Below are positions 10,170 to 23,500 of a DNA stretch of 64,000 bases, piece after piece. This stretch comes from Saccharina japonica (Eukaryota > Sar > Phaeophyceae > Laminariales > Laminariaceae). Location of the stretch: positions 124,001 to 188,000 of the forward strand of contig MEHQ01003382.1 in assembly GCA_008828725.1 (NCBI GenBank). Reading direction: 5' to 3'. The number at the start of each line of letters is the position of its first letter. The first letter of the stretch is position 1. The position numbers and the translations under genes are program-made. Under the pieces are notes generated by a model. The model did not search any database, had not been told where the DNA came from, and worked only from the letters and a program-made list of their open reading frames with translations.

Positions 10170-10557
10170 GGATGCATCTGCTCTCAAAGCGAAGTGGAAG
10201 TCGATGGCCCGTCCGATGTGCGAAATGTTCACACAAACACAGACGGCGCACGAAAGCACCTATGGCTCTCCGTTGAAACGGCTGGGTTTGTCCCCCCGAA
10301 ATCCACCGTGAGTTGCCTGAGCACCTCGCAGACTGGATCTGAAAGTATGCTCGCATATATTTATATGATATGTTAGCCCTCTAGCAACAGCAAGAGATAT
10401 AGCCGATAAGGCCAGCCTAGATATCTCAGTGATGAGCACCGCCCCCTTGGCACAATACCACGACCACGCAAGGCAAGTACTTTCGGAAGGCGAGCGAGAG
10501 AGTGACCAGAATATCCAGGCTGAGGTTTTGGGCGGGCCCCGCCTCACAGTATTTTAG
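10170..10557 (+). CDS. Unrecognised protein, last two exons
   Basis: Exon 10170-10307 reads DASALKAKWKSMARPMCEMF, TQTQTAHESTYGSPLKRL and GLSPRNP, then a GTGAGT donor at 10308. A 69-bp AT-rich intron ends in TTAG at 10376. Exon 10377-10557 completes the split Pro codon and reads PLATARDIADKASLDISVM, then STAPLAQYHDHARQVLSEGE, and ends at TAG 10555-10557. The phases agree (2 bases plus 1) and both exons are GC3-rich. The left boundary is uncertain because the acceptor would sit in the 9-bp microsatellite. An upstream coding-like segment (9793-9881) does not match in phase. Family not recognised; the second half is predicted helical and acidic. Exon joining is inference from splice signals and frame. 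Confidence 0.42.
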
Positions 10558-11149
10558 GACGGCTCGCTTTTGAACGAACGGTATGTGCACACCGGAGGAT
10601 CTCCAGAATAAAGAGCGTGGCTGGCTCGTCTCGTTGCCATCTTGTATTCCACGTCAGCTCCGGTATGTTCGTTCTCGTATCTTCCGTTCTTTGTTTATGT
10701 TTTTGTTTCAAATTTCCAATTTTTCGAATTTCCGAATTCATCAATGTACTTTCTTCGAGTACCTACCGTTTTATTTTACTTTTACTCGCAGCCCGAGTCT
10801 GTAAATTTGGATTTTTGGAAATGATATATTGCGGAAGTGTCAACAGCGGAAAGGACATTAGCCACCCCCACCCCCAGCCTAGCCCCACCTTTGTCGACCG
10901 GCCGTTTTCATGCCGCATCACTTTTTGCGTAGGCTTGGCGTCTAAGCCCAACGAGGGACTTGCTTCTCCTGACATCAGCCGATCGCAGCGTGTTTCATCA
11001 GCAACCAACTCCGCAGGAATCAAGGTACCTACGAAGATGAATGCTGATGAAGCAAACGGCGACCGGACGCTGTATGTATGGGAAGCCAGTCTCTCGGTGG
11101 GTCATAGGCCGATGAATGCTGCGGTAGAGGGGGGTCGCTTGAGGAGGTC
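10558..11149. other. Non-coding stretch, probable 3' flank
   Basis: Follows the stop codon at 10557. No exon I can support, though a plus-strand frame stays open for long distances (10617-11174) without protein-like composition. Confidence 0.35.
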
Positions 11150-12790
11150 TATACGAAGCCTTCTCAAGTACTGATGCGGCATGGAAACTGCCGGTATAAA
11201 GAGGGGGGTATAGGAGGGGGGCGGGGGCGGCTAAGGGGAGTACAAGCTGTAGCAGCGAGAAAGTCCAGCCACGCCTCTTGTTCCGGAGCTGCTTGGATGT
11301 CCAGAGAGGCTGTGAGTTCGAAGCTACTCGTCGCTTTATACTGTGAGGCGGTGGTCACGCAAAACCTCAGGCTTTGGTCACTCTCTCGATCGCCTGACCG
11401 CACAACAAACCACTCCGACTATTAAGAGTGGTGTATGCGCTTTCCCAGAACACTCACTTCGATACCTATGTACCGGTAGTTGCGCGCACCTCCCAATCAC
11501 CCCCCCCCCCCCCTCCCCTCCCGCTTACCTGCCCTCAATCCATGTGACGGTGCGTCGGGTCCAGGTAAGGCCAGGCCTGGCGTGTAACCCAAGAAGAGGT
11601 AAGCCATGCGGTGGTGATCATGAGTCCGTCCCATGTGGCACAGCACTCGGCGGTGGTTTGATTCACCACCAACAACCACCTCCGTCTGTCTAAGCAGTCC
11701 GTCAAACGGTGACGCATGCTTGAATGGCCCGCCGACCGGTGGCGCATGCCTAAATGGCCCGCCGACCGGTGGCGCATGCCTGAATGGCCCGCCGACCGGT
11801 GGCGCATGCCTAAATGGCCCGCCAACCGGTGGCTCATGCATACTTCCACGTCTTACCAGGATCTGGCTCATATTCATCGTCAGCAACGATGTACCGGTAC
11901 CCGCGTCACCCCTCCAAGTTTCTCGCTTTTCTTCGTTTTCTCCCAGCCTCCCTGTTTGTGAGTCGTGCGCCGAGTTGGAATGTTATCAGGCGTTACGTGA
12001 TACGTCAAGGAGAGACTAGGCTACACGATGACGATGAGTCTGTCCCATGTGAAAACATCTTGTGAGCGGTGTATTTCACCAGTAACCGTCTCCGCATGCC
12101 TAAGCAGCCCATCGACCAGTGACGCAATGCTTGAACGGCCCATCGATCGGTGGCGCATGCATGTTTTCACTTCTGGTTATGATATGACTCATAGTCCATC
12201 TTGGCAACGATGCGGCTATACTCACGTTCCCCTGCTAAGCCTTCCCCTTCCCCTCGATCTCCACTACCCCCCCTCTTCGCGAGTTATGTTTCGAGTCGTA
12301 CCTTAATGAAACGGAGGGACCTATTCGGGATGCAACCGCAAGCACATACCTGATCAGCTCGAACAATGGTCTTTTCGTCCGAAATGTCCATTGTTGATCG
12401 CAGGCTTCACCTGCCCGCTCTTGCACCACGATACCTCGCGTTCCCCCCGGTCTGTTGTTGGAGACCATGTCACCTCAATGATCGTCATCGCTTGGAAAAC
12501 GAGTTCGAGTGGGTTGCCCACACTACTCTCCTGACAGCGACGCACAAACAGTTGTCGTGGCATGTTCATACCTCGATTACGGCAGGGACGTCCCGGCTTT
12601 CGCCCCTCGCCACTCGTACCTTACACCGTACGGTGCTGTCGATATATACAATGGAGCCCCCCCCATGGATTCCGCCCTGTTGATGTTGCCCTCCAACCCA
12701 TCATGGCCTGTCCTGATCGATGAACGATGCACGACGACAGCATCACGCCACTATAAAAGCTAAGCTGCCCGATCGGGCTGGAACCACAAG
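11150..12790. repeat. Segmental duplication, copy 1
   Basis: Matches 14130-15790 at an offset of about 2,990-3,000 bp. Shared landmarks in order: CACTCTCTCGATCGCC, GTGGTGTATGCGCTT, the 30-bp minisatellite, ACGATGACGATGAGTCTGTC, and GTCTGTTGTTGGAGACCATG. Divergence is substantial (substitutions and indels), so the duplication is not recent. Confidence 0.8.
11709..11842. repeat. 30-bp minisatellite, array 1
   Basis: Four to five nearly identical 30-bp units of the form GGCCCGCCGACCGGTGGCG plus CATGCCTAAAT. Because 30 is divisible by three, several frames stay open and give decapeptide repeats (GPPTGGACLN). Confidence 0.92.
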
Positions 12791-14130
12791 CCCACTCAAA
12801 CGAAGCGCTCATTAGGCCCCACGGGCTTCACCTTCCCCGCTCTCGCAGGCTTTACCCGCCCGCTCCCGCTACTCCGTACGTCTTGTTTCCCCCAGTCGGC
12901 CGTTTGAGACTATGTCGCAGCGGTGATGGATGTCGTTACTGTAGGAGAACGAGCCGCACTACTCTCCTGCTATAGTGACATACGAGCAACCCTCTAGGCA
13001 TGCGACTTATTACCCTCTTTGGAAGTACACTGGCCGTGATCTCCTCGCTCCCGCCACTCCATACGTCTTGTTTCCCTCAGTCATCCGTTGGAGACTATGC
13101 CTTCTTGACGATGGGCGTCGCTTGGAGAAGGAGTCGGTGTGTTACCAACACTACTCTCCTGCTCGTAGCGACACATGAACAACCGTCTTGGCGTGCGAGA
13201 CCTTACTCCCTTTGGGGGTGTACCGGCCTTGACACATTCCCCCTCGTTATATATACATGTGTACCTCCGTACTGTAGTTTTACTCCTATTGAGACTGGCT
13301 TCCTACCATCATGGTCTGACCCGAGCAAGAGACGATGCTGGACGACAGCATCATACCGCGATGGAACTAAAGCGACGCAATCGGGTTGAAAACCTCAAGC
13401 TAATACTTGGCGCACTCACGCAAAGCGTCGATTGGGTCCCGCGGGCTTCACCTGTTTCCACCCGTCACTTCATGCTTTGTGTTTTCCCGGGTTGGTCGTT
13501 GGAGACCATGTCGCCTCCACGATCACCGATGGTAGGATAACAAGAAGAGTGATCATCACCCACACTACTCTCTTGCTAGCCACACACGAACGATCGTTCA
13601 GCTCAATGACGACACCCACTCTCACACATATCAATGACGACACCAACTCCTCTTTTGGGGTGCACCGGCTCTCGTGCATCATCCTTCCTAGCCTTTCCCC
13701 GCCCCGCGCCGTCGATATTTACAATCAATGAAACACTTCCGTAAGTGTGGTTCCGTTTTGAGCTGGTTTTCCACCATTGTAGTCTGCCCTGAGCAAGGGA
13801 TGATACCGGACGTCAGCATCACATATACCACGATGGAAGCAAAGCGACCCAACCGGGCTGCCACGCCAAGCGAACCCCTGCCCCACTCGCGCAAAGAGTC
13901 GGTCTTGTCTGGTGGGTTGCACCTGCCTGCTACCACCATCTGATGCCTGCGGAGGTGGTTGCTGACGGTCCCCGAATAAAGGCGGTGTTTTTATGGCGTT
14001 GTCTCCCAGTAAGGCGGTAAAGCGTGCTTGGCACGACTGGAACCCGGAAAAAGGCGGTGAACGCCCTGTGCAAGGATGGACGTGCGATCTGCTGCCGTCA
14101 GGAGAAGCAATTATTTCGTTGGGCCATACA
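12790..14130. repeat. Diverged satellite monomers between the two duplicates
   Basis: Repeats of the core GGAGACCATGTCGCC-type segment at about 12905, 13090 and 13497, and of ACACTACTCTCCTGC at about 12957, 13148 and 13562. Sub-units of 185-400 bp. No gene. Confidence 0.65.
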
Positions 14131-15790
14131 CCAAGCCTGCTCAAATAGCAATGCGGCACGGAACCTGCAGGTGGCGATAGAAGTGTTTAGAGGCGGGGGG
14201 CGGGGGTGGCTGAGGGGAAGACGCGGGAACAAAGGTACATGTCGATGTCGACGTGGAATACAAGCTAGTAGTGAGAAGAGACAGCCAGCCACACCACTTA
14301 CTCTGGACATTCTCGGGTGTGTAGAGAGGCTTTACGTTCGAAGCAAGTCGTTGCTAAATACTGTGAGACAGCAGGATTCACCCAAAACCTCAGGCTGGAT
14401 CTTTGGTCACTCTCTCGATCGCCCGCCCGAACTACATACCACTCTCCCTAGTGGTGTATGCGCTTCCTCATTAAACTCACTTCGACATCTATGTGCCGGT
14501 GCTTGCGCGCACCCCCCAACCGCCCCCTCCCTCGACTTCTCACCTGCCCCCAATCCATGTGGCGGTGCTTCGAGTCCGGGTAGGACCAGGCCTGGCGTCT
14601 AACCCAAGCCATGCGATGATGATTACGCGGCCGTCCCATGTGACATAACTCGCCGGCGGTTTGGTTCACCAACAACAACAGCCTCCGTGTGTCTAAGCAG
14701 TCCGTCAATCGGTGGCGCATGCTTGAATGGCCCGCCGCCCGGTAGCGCATGCCTGAAAGGCCCGCCTACCGGTGGCGCATGTCTGAATGGCCCGCCGACC
14801 GGTGGCGCATGCCTCAATGGCCCGCCAACCGGTGGTTCATGCATAATCCCACGTCTTACCAGGATCTGGCTCATATTCAACGTCAGCAACGATGCGCTGG
14901 TGCTACCATCCCCGTTCAAGTGGTCCCCCCATCTTCATTTTCCACCGCTCCTTTTGTTCGTGATTCGTGCTCCGAGCTGAAAAAAAGTCAGGCATGACGT
15001 ATAGCCCAAAAAGAGGCTGGCTACGCGATGACGATGAGTCTGTCCCATGTGGCAGCATCCTGTGGGCGGTGTATTTCGCCAGCAATCGCCTCCGCATGAC
15101 TAAGCACCCCATCTACCATTGGTGCAATGCCTGAGGGACTCACCGATCAATGGTGCATGCATGCTTTCACCTCTGGTATTATCTGGCTCATGCTTTATCT
15201 TGGCAACGATGCACCTGTGCTCGCGTTCACTAACTAAACCACCCCCTTTCCCTCTCTCCCCTCAAATCCCCCTCTTCGTGACTTCTACGACGAGTCGTAC
15301 CACAATGAGATGCCTATTTGGGATGCAATCGTAAGCGCATACTTGCTCCCCTCGTATTATGGTCTGCTCGTCCAAAACGTCCATTTCCGCCCGCAGGATC
15401 CACCTGTCCGCTCTTGCATCACCATACCTCGCATTCCTTCCGGTCTGTTGTTGGAGACCATGTCACCTCAATGACCATCGTCGCTTGAAGATTGAGTGCG
15501 TGTGTTACCCACACTTCTGTCCTAAATAGCGACACGCTATCAATCGTCGTGGAATCTTCACACTTCGCTGACGACTGGTGATCCCTTTGGATATGCCTCA
15601 GCTGTCGTTCCTCGCCACTCGTACCTTACACCGCACATTTCTGTTATTATATACAATTGCACACCCAACGTGGATTCGGTCCTGTTCGTGTTGACGTCCA
15701 CCCATCGTGGGCTGTACTGATCAAGGGATGACGCCGGGCGACAGCATCATGCCACCACAGAAGCAACACAACCCAATCGAGCTGTACTCT
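14130..15790. repeat. Segmental duplication, copy 2
   Basis: Partner of 11150-12790. Includes the second 30-bp minisatellite. It runs without a break into the 785-bp array. Confidence 0.78.
14709..14846. repeat. 30-bp minisatellite, array 2
   Basis: Same unit as at 11709 (GGCCCGCC-n-CCGGTGGCGCATG), four to five copies with different point variants, so the array predates the segmental duplication. Confidence 0.9.
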
Positions 15791-18700
15791 CATGAGAAAT
15801 CCTGCCCCGCCCGCGTGAAGCGTCTGACAGCGCTCCCACGCCCCACTTGTCCGCCCCCTCAATGCCATATCTGGCGTTCCCCCCGGTTGATCATTGAAGA
15901 CCATGTCGTCTTAATGATCGCCATCACCGGAAGAACGAGTGCCTCAGTTGCCTTCAGGTTAAGATATGGCACATAGCCCATCTTAACAACCTACTCCCCT
16001 GTGCTCGCGTTCCTTTGCTGAGCCGCCCCTTTCCCCTCCTTCCCCCTCCACTCCCATTAGACTCTTGCAACGGCCCGCTCCTCCACACCGTTCACTATCG
16101 ACCGCAGGCTTCATCTGTGCGCTCTTGCATCACCAAGCCTCGCTTTTCTCCCGGTCTGTTGTTGGAGACCATGTCACCTCGAGGTTCGCGGGTCGCTTGG
16201 AGAATGAGTGCGTGTGTTGCCCACACTGCCTTTATAATATACATGTATATACACAACCAATCATCGTGGCATGTCCATACCTCGATAACGACTGGTGACC
16301 CCTTTGGAGATGTCTCGGCTCTCGTTCCTCGCCACTCGTACCTTACACCGTGCCTTGCTGTTACTATATACAATTGAACACCCAGCCTGGATTCGGTCGT
16401 GTTGGTGTTGACGTCCACCCATCATGGCCTGTACTGATCAAAGGACGACGCCGGACGACAGCATCATGCCACCACGGAAGTATCACAACCCAATCGGGCT
16501 GCGACTTCGTGCGTAATCCTGCCCCGCCCGCGTGAAGCGTCTCACAGCGCCCCCACGCTCCACGTGTCCGCCCCCGCAATACCCTAATACCGGTTGGCCA
16601 TTGAAGGTCGTATCGCCTCAATGACCGCCGTCACCGGAAGAACGAGTGCTTGTGTTGCCTTCTGGTTAGGACTTGACCCATAGCCCATCTTGGCAATGAT
16701 GTCCCCGTGCTCGCGTTACTTTGCTAAGCCGCCCCTTTCCCTTCCTTCCCCCTCCACTCCCATTATTTGTCAGTCCTGCGATGAGTCGTACCCCAGTGAA
16801 GTGGAGCCACCGATTCGAGATGCAACCCCAAGCGCATACCTGATTGACTCGTACAATGGTCCGCTCCTCCACACCGTCCATTATCGACCGCAGGCGTCAT
16901 CTGTGCGCTCTTGCATCACCATGCCTCGCTTTTCCCCCGGTCTGTTGTTGGAGACCACGTCACCTTGATGGTCGCGGGTCGTTTGGAGAATGAGTGCGTG
17001 TGTTACCCACACTTCTTTCATTATATACATATATACACAACCAATCGTCGTGGCATGTCCATACCTCGATGACGACTGGCTATTCCTTTGGAGATGTCTC
17101 GGCTCTCGTTCCTCGCCACTCGTACCTGACACCGTACCTTGCTGTTATTATATACAATTGAACACCCAGCATGGATTTGGTCGTGTTGGTGTTGACGTCC
17201 AGCCATCGTGAACTGTACTGATCAAGGGACGACGCTGGACGACAACATCATGCCACCACGGAAGTACCACAACCCAATCGGGCTGCAACCTCATGCGCAA
17301 TCCTGCCCCGCCCGCGTGAAGCGTCTCACAGCGCTCCCACGCTCCACTTGTTCGTCCCCGCAGTATCATATCTGGCGTCCCCCCCGGTTGCCCATTGAAG
17401 GTCATGTCGCCCCAATGATCACCGTCACCGGAAGAACGAGTGCTTCAGTTGCCTGCAGGTTAGGACCTGACGCATTGCCCATCTTGACAACCCACGCCTC
17501 TGTGCTCGTGTTCCTTTGCTAAGCCGCCCCTTTCCCCTCCTTCCCCCTCCACTCCCATTATTTGTCAGTCCTGCGATGAGTCATACCCCAGTGAAGTGGA
17601 GCCACCTATTCGGGATGCAACCGCAAGCGCATACCTGGTCGACTCGTACAATGGTCCGCTCGTCCACACTGTCTATTATCGACCGCAGGCTTCACCTCTT
17701 CACTCTTGCATCACCATACCCCGCTTTTCTCCCGGTCTGTTGTTGGAGGCCATGCCACCTCGATGGTCGCGGGTCGCTTGGAGAATGAGTGCGTGTGTTA
17801 CCCACACTTCCTTCATAATATATATGTATATACACAACCAATCGTGGTGGCATGTCCATACCTCGATGACGACTGGCTATTCCTTTGGAGATGTCTCAGC
17901 TCTCGTTCCTCGACACTCGCACCTTACACCGTACCTTGCTGTTATTATATACAATTGAACACCCAGCCTGGATTTGGTCGTGTTGGTGTTGACGCCCACC
18001 CATCGTGGACTGTACTGATCAAGGGACGACGTCGGACGACAGCATCATGCTACCACGGAAGTACCACAACCCAATCGGGCTGCAACCTCATGCGCAATCC
18101 TGCCCCGCCCGCGTGAAGCGTCTCACAGCGCTCCCACGCTCCACTTGTCCGCCCCCGCAATACCCTAATACCGGTTGCCCATTGAAAGTCGTGTCGCCTC
18201 AATGACCGCCGTCACCGGAAGAACGAGTGCTTGTGTTGCCGTCTGGTTAGGACCTGACCCATAGCCGATCTTGGCAATGATGCCCCCGTGCTCGCGTTAC
18301 TTTGCTTACCCGCTTCCTTCCCCTCCTTCCCCCTCTACTCCCATTATTTGTCAGTTCTGCGACGAGTCATACCCCAATGCAATGTAGACACCTATTTGGG
18401 ATGCAACCGCAAGCGCACACCTGGTCATCTCGTACAATGATCCGCTCCTCCACACCGTCCACTATCGACCGCAGGCGTCACCTGTGCGCTCTTGCATCAC
18501 CATGCCTCGCTTTTCTCCCGGTCTGTTGTTGGGGACCATGCTACCTCGATGGTCGCGGGTCGCTTGGAGAATGAGTGCGTGTGTTACCCACACTTCTTTA
18601 ACAATATGTATATATATACATAACCAAACGTCGTGGCATGTCCATGCCTCGATGACAATTGGTGACCCCTTTGGAGATGTCTCGGCTCTCGTTCCTCGCC

Positions 18701-20560
18701 ATTCGTACCTTACACCGTACCTTGCTGTTATTATATACAATTGGACACAGCGTGAATTCATGCGTGTTGGTGTTGACGTCCACCCATCGTGGACTGTACT
18801 GATCAAGGGACGACGCCGGACGACAGCATCATGCCACCACGGAAGTACCACAACCCAATCGGGCTGCAACCTCATGCGCTATCCTGCCCCGCCCGCGTGA
18901 AGCGTCTCACAGCGCTCCCACGCTCCACTTGTCCGCCCCCGCAATTGCATATCTGGCATTACCCCCGGTTGGCCATTGAAAACCATGTCGCGTCAATGAT
19001 CACCGTCATCGGAATAACGAGTGCTTGTGTTTCCTTCTGGTTAAGATCTGGGTCATAGCTCATCTTGACAACCTGCGTCCCTGTGCTCGCGTTATTTTTC
19101 TAAGCCGCTCCCTTCCCCTCCTTCCCCCTCCACTCCTGCTCGCCTGCGATGAGCCGTACCTCAATGAAATGGAGACACCTATTTGGGATGCAACCGCAAG
19201 CGCATACCCGATCGCCTCGTACAATGGTCCGCTCGTCCACACCGTCCACTATCGACCGCAGGATCCACCTGTGCGCTCTTGCATCACCATGCCTCGCTTT
19301 TCTCCCGGTCTGTTGTTGGAGACCATGCCACCTCGATGGTCGCGGGTCGCTTGGAGAATGAGTGCGTGTGTTACCCACACTTCCTTCATAATATATATAT
19401 ATGTATACACAACCAATCGTCGTGGCATGTCCATACCTCAGTGACGATTGGTGATCCCTTTGGAGATTTCTTGGCTTTCGTTCCCCGCCACTCGTATCTG
19501 ACACTGTGCCTTGCTGCTATTATATACAATTAGACACAGCGTGAATTCATGCGTGTTGGTGTTGACGTCCACCCATCGTGGGCTGTACTGATCAAGGGAC
19601 GACGCCGGGCGACAGCATCATGCCACCACGGAAGTACCACAACCCAATCGGGCTGCAACCTCGTGCGCAATCCTGCCCCGCCCGCGTGAAGCGTCTTACA
19701 GCGCTCCCACACTCCACTTGTCCGCCCCCGCAATTGCATATCTGGCATTACCCCCGGTTGGCCATTGAAGACCATGTCGTCTCAATGATCACCGTCACCG
19801 GAAGAACGAGTGCTTCAGTTGCCTTCAGGTTCAGATCTGGCTCATAGCCCATCTTGACAACCTACGCCCCTATGCTCGCGTTCCTTTGCTGAGCCGCCCC
19901 TTTCCCCTCCTTTCTCCTCCACTCCCATTCTTTGTCAGTCCTGCGACGAGTCGCACCCCAATGAAATGGAGCCACCTATTTGAGATGCAATCGCAAGCAA
20001 GTGCATACCTGATCGATTCGTACATCGGCCCGCTCCCCCACACCGTCCATTATTGACCGCAGGCTTCATCTATGCGCTCTTGCATCACCATTCCTCGCCT
20101 TTCTCCCGGTCTGTTGTTGGAGACCGTGTAACCTCGATGGTCGCGGGTCACTTGGAGAATTAGTGCGTGTGTTGCCCACACTTCTTTCATAATATATATA
20201 TACACAATCAATCGTCGTGGCATGCTCATACCTCGATGACGACTGGTGATCCGTTTGGCGATGTCTCAGCTCTCGTACCTTAGCCACTCGTACCTTGCAC
20301 AGTACCGTAGGGTCGATTAATACCATTGAACACGCATTCCCGTCGTGTTTATGTTGCTTTCCACCAATCATGGCCTGCCTTCGTCAAGGCACCATGTTGG
20401 ACGACAGCGTCCTGCCACTATGAAAACAACAAAATCCAATTAGACTGCACCGTCAATGGCATAATATCTAGCGCACCGACGAAAAGAGTCGACTAGCGCC
20501 CGCAAGCTTCACCGGCCCGCTCTTCCCCACTCGATACTTCACGTTTCTCCCGGTTGGCAA
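15690..20560. repeat. Tandem array of ~785-bp units
   Basis: The landmark TGTACTGATCAA recurs at 15713, 16430, 17214, 18011, 18795 and 19584 (spacings 717, 784, 797, 784, 789), with a decayed seventh around 20380. Each unit contains two related halves: one with GTTGGAGACCATGTCACC and one with CATTGAAGACCATGTCGCC followed by ACCGGAAGAACGAGTGC, so it is a diverged dimer. Open frames recur at the same unit positions but are broken by indels in neighbouring copies; I see no gene. Confidence 0.9.
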
Positions 20561-23500
20561 TTGAAGACCATGTCGCCTCAATGATCGCCGTCACCGGAAG
20601 AACGAGTGCTTGTGTGACCTTCTCCAGGCAGCGGTGCACAACCGCCCATCCTCTAATTTATCCACCTGGACCTGCTCTCCTATTTTTTGGGGTATCCGGA
20701 CCCTCATATCCCACCCATACCGTGCCCTATGGTTAAACGCGGGACGACCACGCTCATCCCAGAGCCAGTATCCCCATCTAGAAAACCCGTAGATGTATCC
20801 CGGACCCCCCTGACGACCATAGTATCGTCAGATGCAACCTCAGGACAAAAGCCCTATGTGGTCGCCGTGCCGTTGATCTTGAGTTGCTGTCATCACGGCT
20901 TGCTCTCAGCAAGGCACAGTCGCGGACGACAGATGTAACCCACGATGGAGCGGAAGCAACCCAATCGGGCTGCGACCTCAAGCGTAATCCTGCCCCGCCC
21001 GCGCGAAGCATACCGAAGGGCTCCTACGCTTCACCATTTGGCTCCCTATTTACCATACCAGGTGTTTCCACCCGGTTCGCCATTGAAGACAATGAAAACA
21101 TGATCACAGTCATCGGGAGAACGAATGTGATTTTGTCTGCACTAATTGCGGTGCACGAACGCCCGTCCTCGTATATCTCTTTATCTCGGCCTGCTCTCCT
21201 ATTTTCCGGGATGGGCTGATGCTCATATCCCACCACTACTGCAAGGCACGGTCCTGGACGACAGAACCAATGCATGATGGAGTGGAAGCAACCTAACTGG
21301 GCTGCAATTTCAATAGAAATCCTGCCCGGCTCAAGCAAAGCGCCTCGCAGCGCTCGTACACTCTGCCTGTCCACTCTCGCAATATCATACATCCCGTTTC
21401 CTCCTGGCTGGTCCATGCAGACAATGCCGACTCAATAATCGCCGTCGCCGGAAGGACGAGTGCTTGTGTTGCTTGCACGACACTTAAGGTAGGGATGCAG
21501 GAGCGCCCATCGTCGCATCCCTTCATCTTGACCTGCTCTACTTTTTCTGGGGTATCCCGACCCTTATAGTACACCCCGACTGGGTCGTGTCATTTACTGG
21601 ATGGCTGCACTCAGCTCAGGGTCAGTATACCCGCCTAGGAAACCCAGGGATGTGCCCCGGACCCCCCTGACGGCCACATTCGTCCTGCATATTCCTATCC
21701 CAAAAACACTCATGTGGTCGCCGTTCCATTGATCTCGAGTTCCTGCCACCATGGCTTTCCCTCAGCCATGCGCGGACCTGGACGATACAACCAATCCACG
21801 ATGGAGCGGAAGAAACTTAATCGGACTGCATCCTCAAGATATTCAATGCTGCTCCGCCTGCGGGAAGGGTCTCGCACGCCTCACCTGTCCGCTCTCGCAA
21901 TACCGTCCATCACGTTTCCCCCCGGTTGACCATTGAAGACCATGTCGCCTCAGTGATCGCCGTCACCGGCAGAACGGGTGGTCCTGTCGCCTTCACGACT
22001 TTCCAGGTAGCGATGCACGAACGCCCATCCTCGAATGAATGTGTCCACCTGGACCTGCTTTCCTTTTTGGTAGGGTATCCGGACCCTCATATCCCACCCA
22101 TACTGTTCCCTATGGTGAAACGCTGGACAACCGCGCTCAGCCTAGGGCCAGTATCCCCATCTAGGAAACCCGTAGATGTATCCCGGATCCCCCCTGACGA
22201 CCACAGTATCGTCCTATGCAACCTTAGGGCAAGAGCTCTATGTGGTCGCCGTGCCGTTGATCTTGAGTTTCTGTCATCACGGCTTGCTCTCAGCAAGGCA
22301 CAGTCAGTCGCGGACGACAGAACCAACCCACGATGGAGCGAGAGCAACCCAATCGGGCTGCAACCTCAAGCGCAATCCTGCCCTGCCCGCGCGAAGCATC
22401 CCAGCGCTCGTCACCTTTTCGTTCCCGCCATATCATACCAGGCGTTTTGACCCCGTCAGCCATTGAACACCATGTCATAATGATCACCGTCACGGAACGT
22501 TGTGTAGTAGGCACCAATGTCGCCTCCATGATCGCCGTCGCCAGAAGGACGAGGGCTTGTGTTGCTTGCACGACACTTAAGGTAGCGATGCAGGAGCGCC
22601 CAACGTCGCATCCCTCCATCTTGATCTACTTTCCTTTTTTCCGGGGCATTCTGACCCTTATGACCCACCCAGACTGTTTCGTGTATTTGTATCGGGTGGC
22701 TGTACTCAGCTCAGGGTCTATATACCCACCTAGGAAACCCAGGGATGTACCCCGCATCCCCCTGACGGCCACAGTCGTTCTGTGTATTCCTATCCCAAAA
22801 CCCCTTATGTGGTCGCCGTTCCATTGATCTCGAGTTCCTGCCACCATGGCTTTCCCTCGGCTAAGCGCAGTCCTGGGCGACTCAACCAATCCACGATGGA
22901 GTGGAAGCAACCTAATCGAGCTTTAACTTCAAACGCATTTTTTCTCCTCCAACGCGAAGGGTCTCGCACGCCCCACCCGTCCGCTCTCGCGATACCGTCC
23001 ATCACGTTTCCCCCCGGTTGGCCATTGCAGACCATGTCGCCTCAATGATCGCCGTCACCGGAAGAACGACTGCGTGTGTGGCCTTCACGACTTTCCAGGT
23101 AGCGATGCACGAACACCTATATTCGGATGTGTCCACCTGCACCTGCTCTCCTATTGTCTGGGGTATCCGGACCCTCATATCCCACCCATACCGTGCCCTA
23201 TGGGTAAACGCTGAACGACCGTGCTCAGCCCAGGGCCAGTATCCCCATCTAGGAAACCCGTAGATGTATCCCGGATTCCCCCTGACGACCACAGTATCGT
23301 CCGATGCAACCTTAGGACAAAAGCCCTATGTGGTCACCGTGCCGTTGATCTTGAGAGTTCCTGTCATCACGACTTGCCTTCAGCAAGCCACAGTCACGGA
23401 CAACAGAACTAACCCACGATGGAGCGGGTGTAACCCAATAGGGTGGCAACCTCAAGCGAAAACCTGCCCCGATCGCGCGAATCATCCCGCAGCGCTCGTA

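Noticed and set aside
11600-12020. Collagen-like or Gly/Pro decapeptide proteins in the 30-bp minisatellite
   Set aside because: All frames of a 30-bp repeat are open if one unit is; the frames end soon after the array and no splice sites or start context support a gene.
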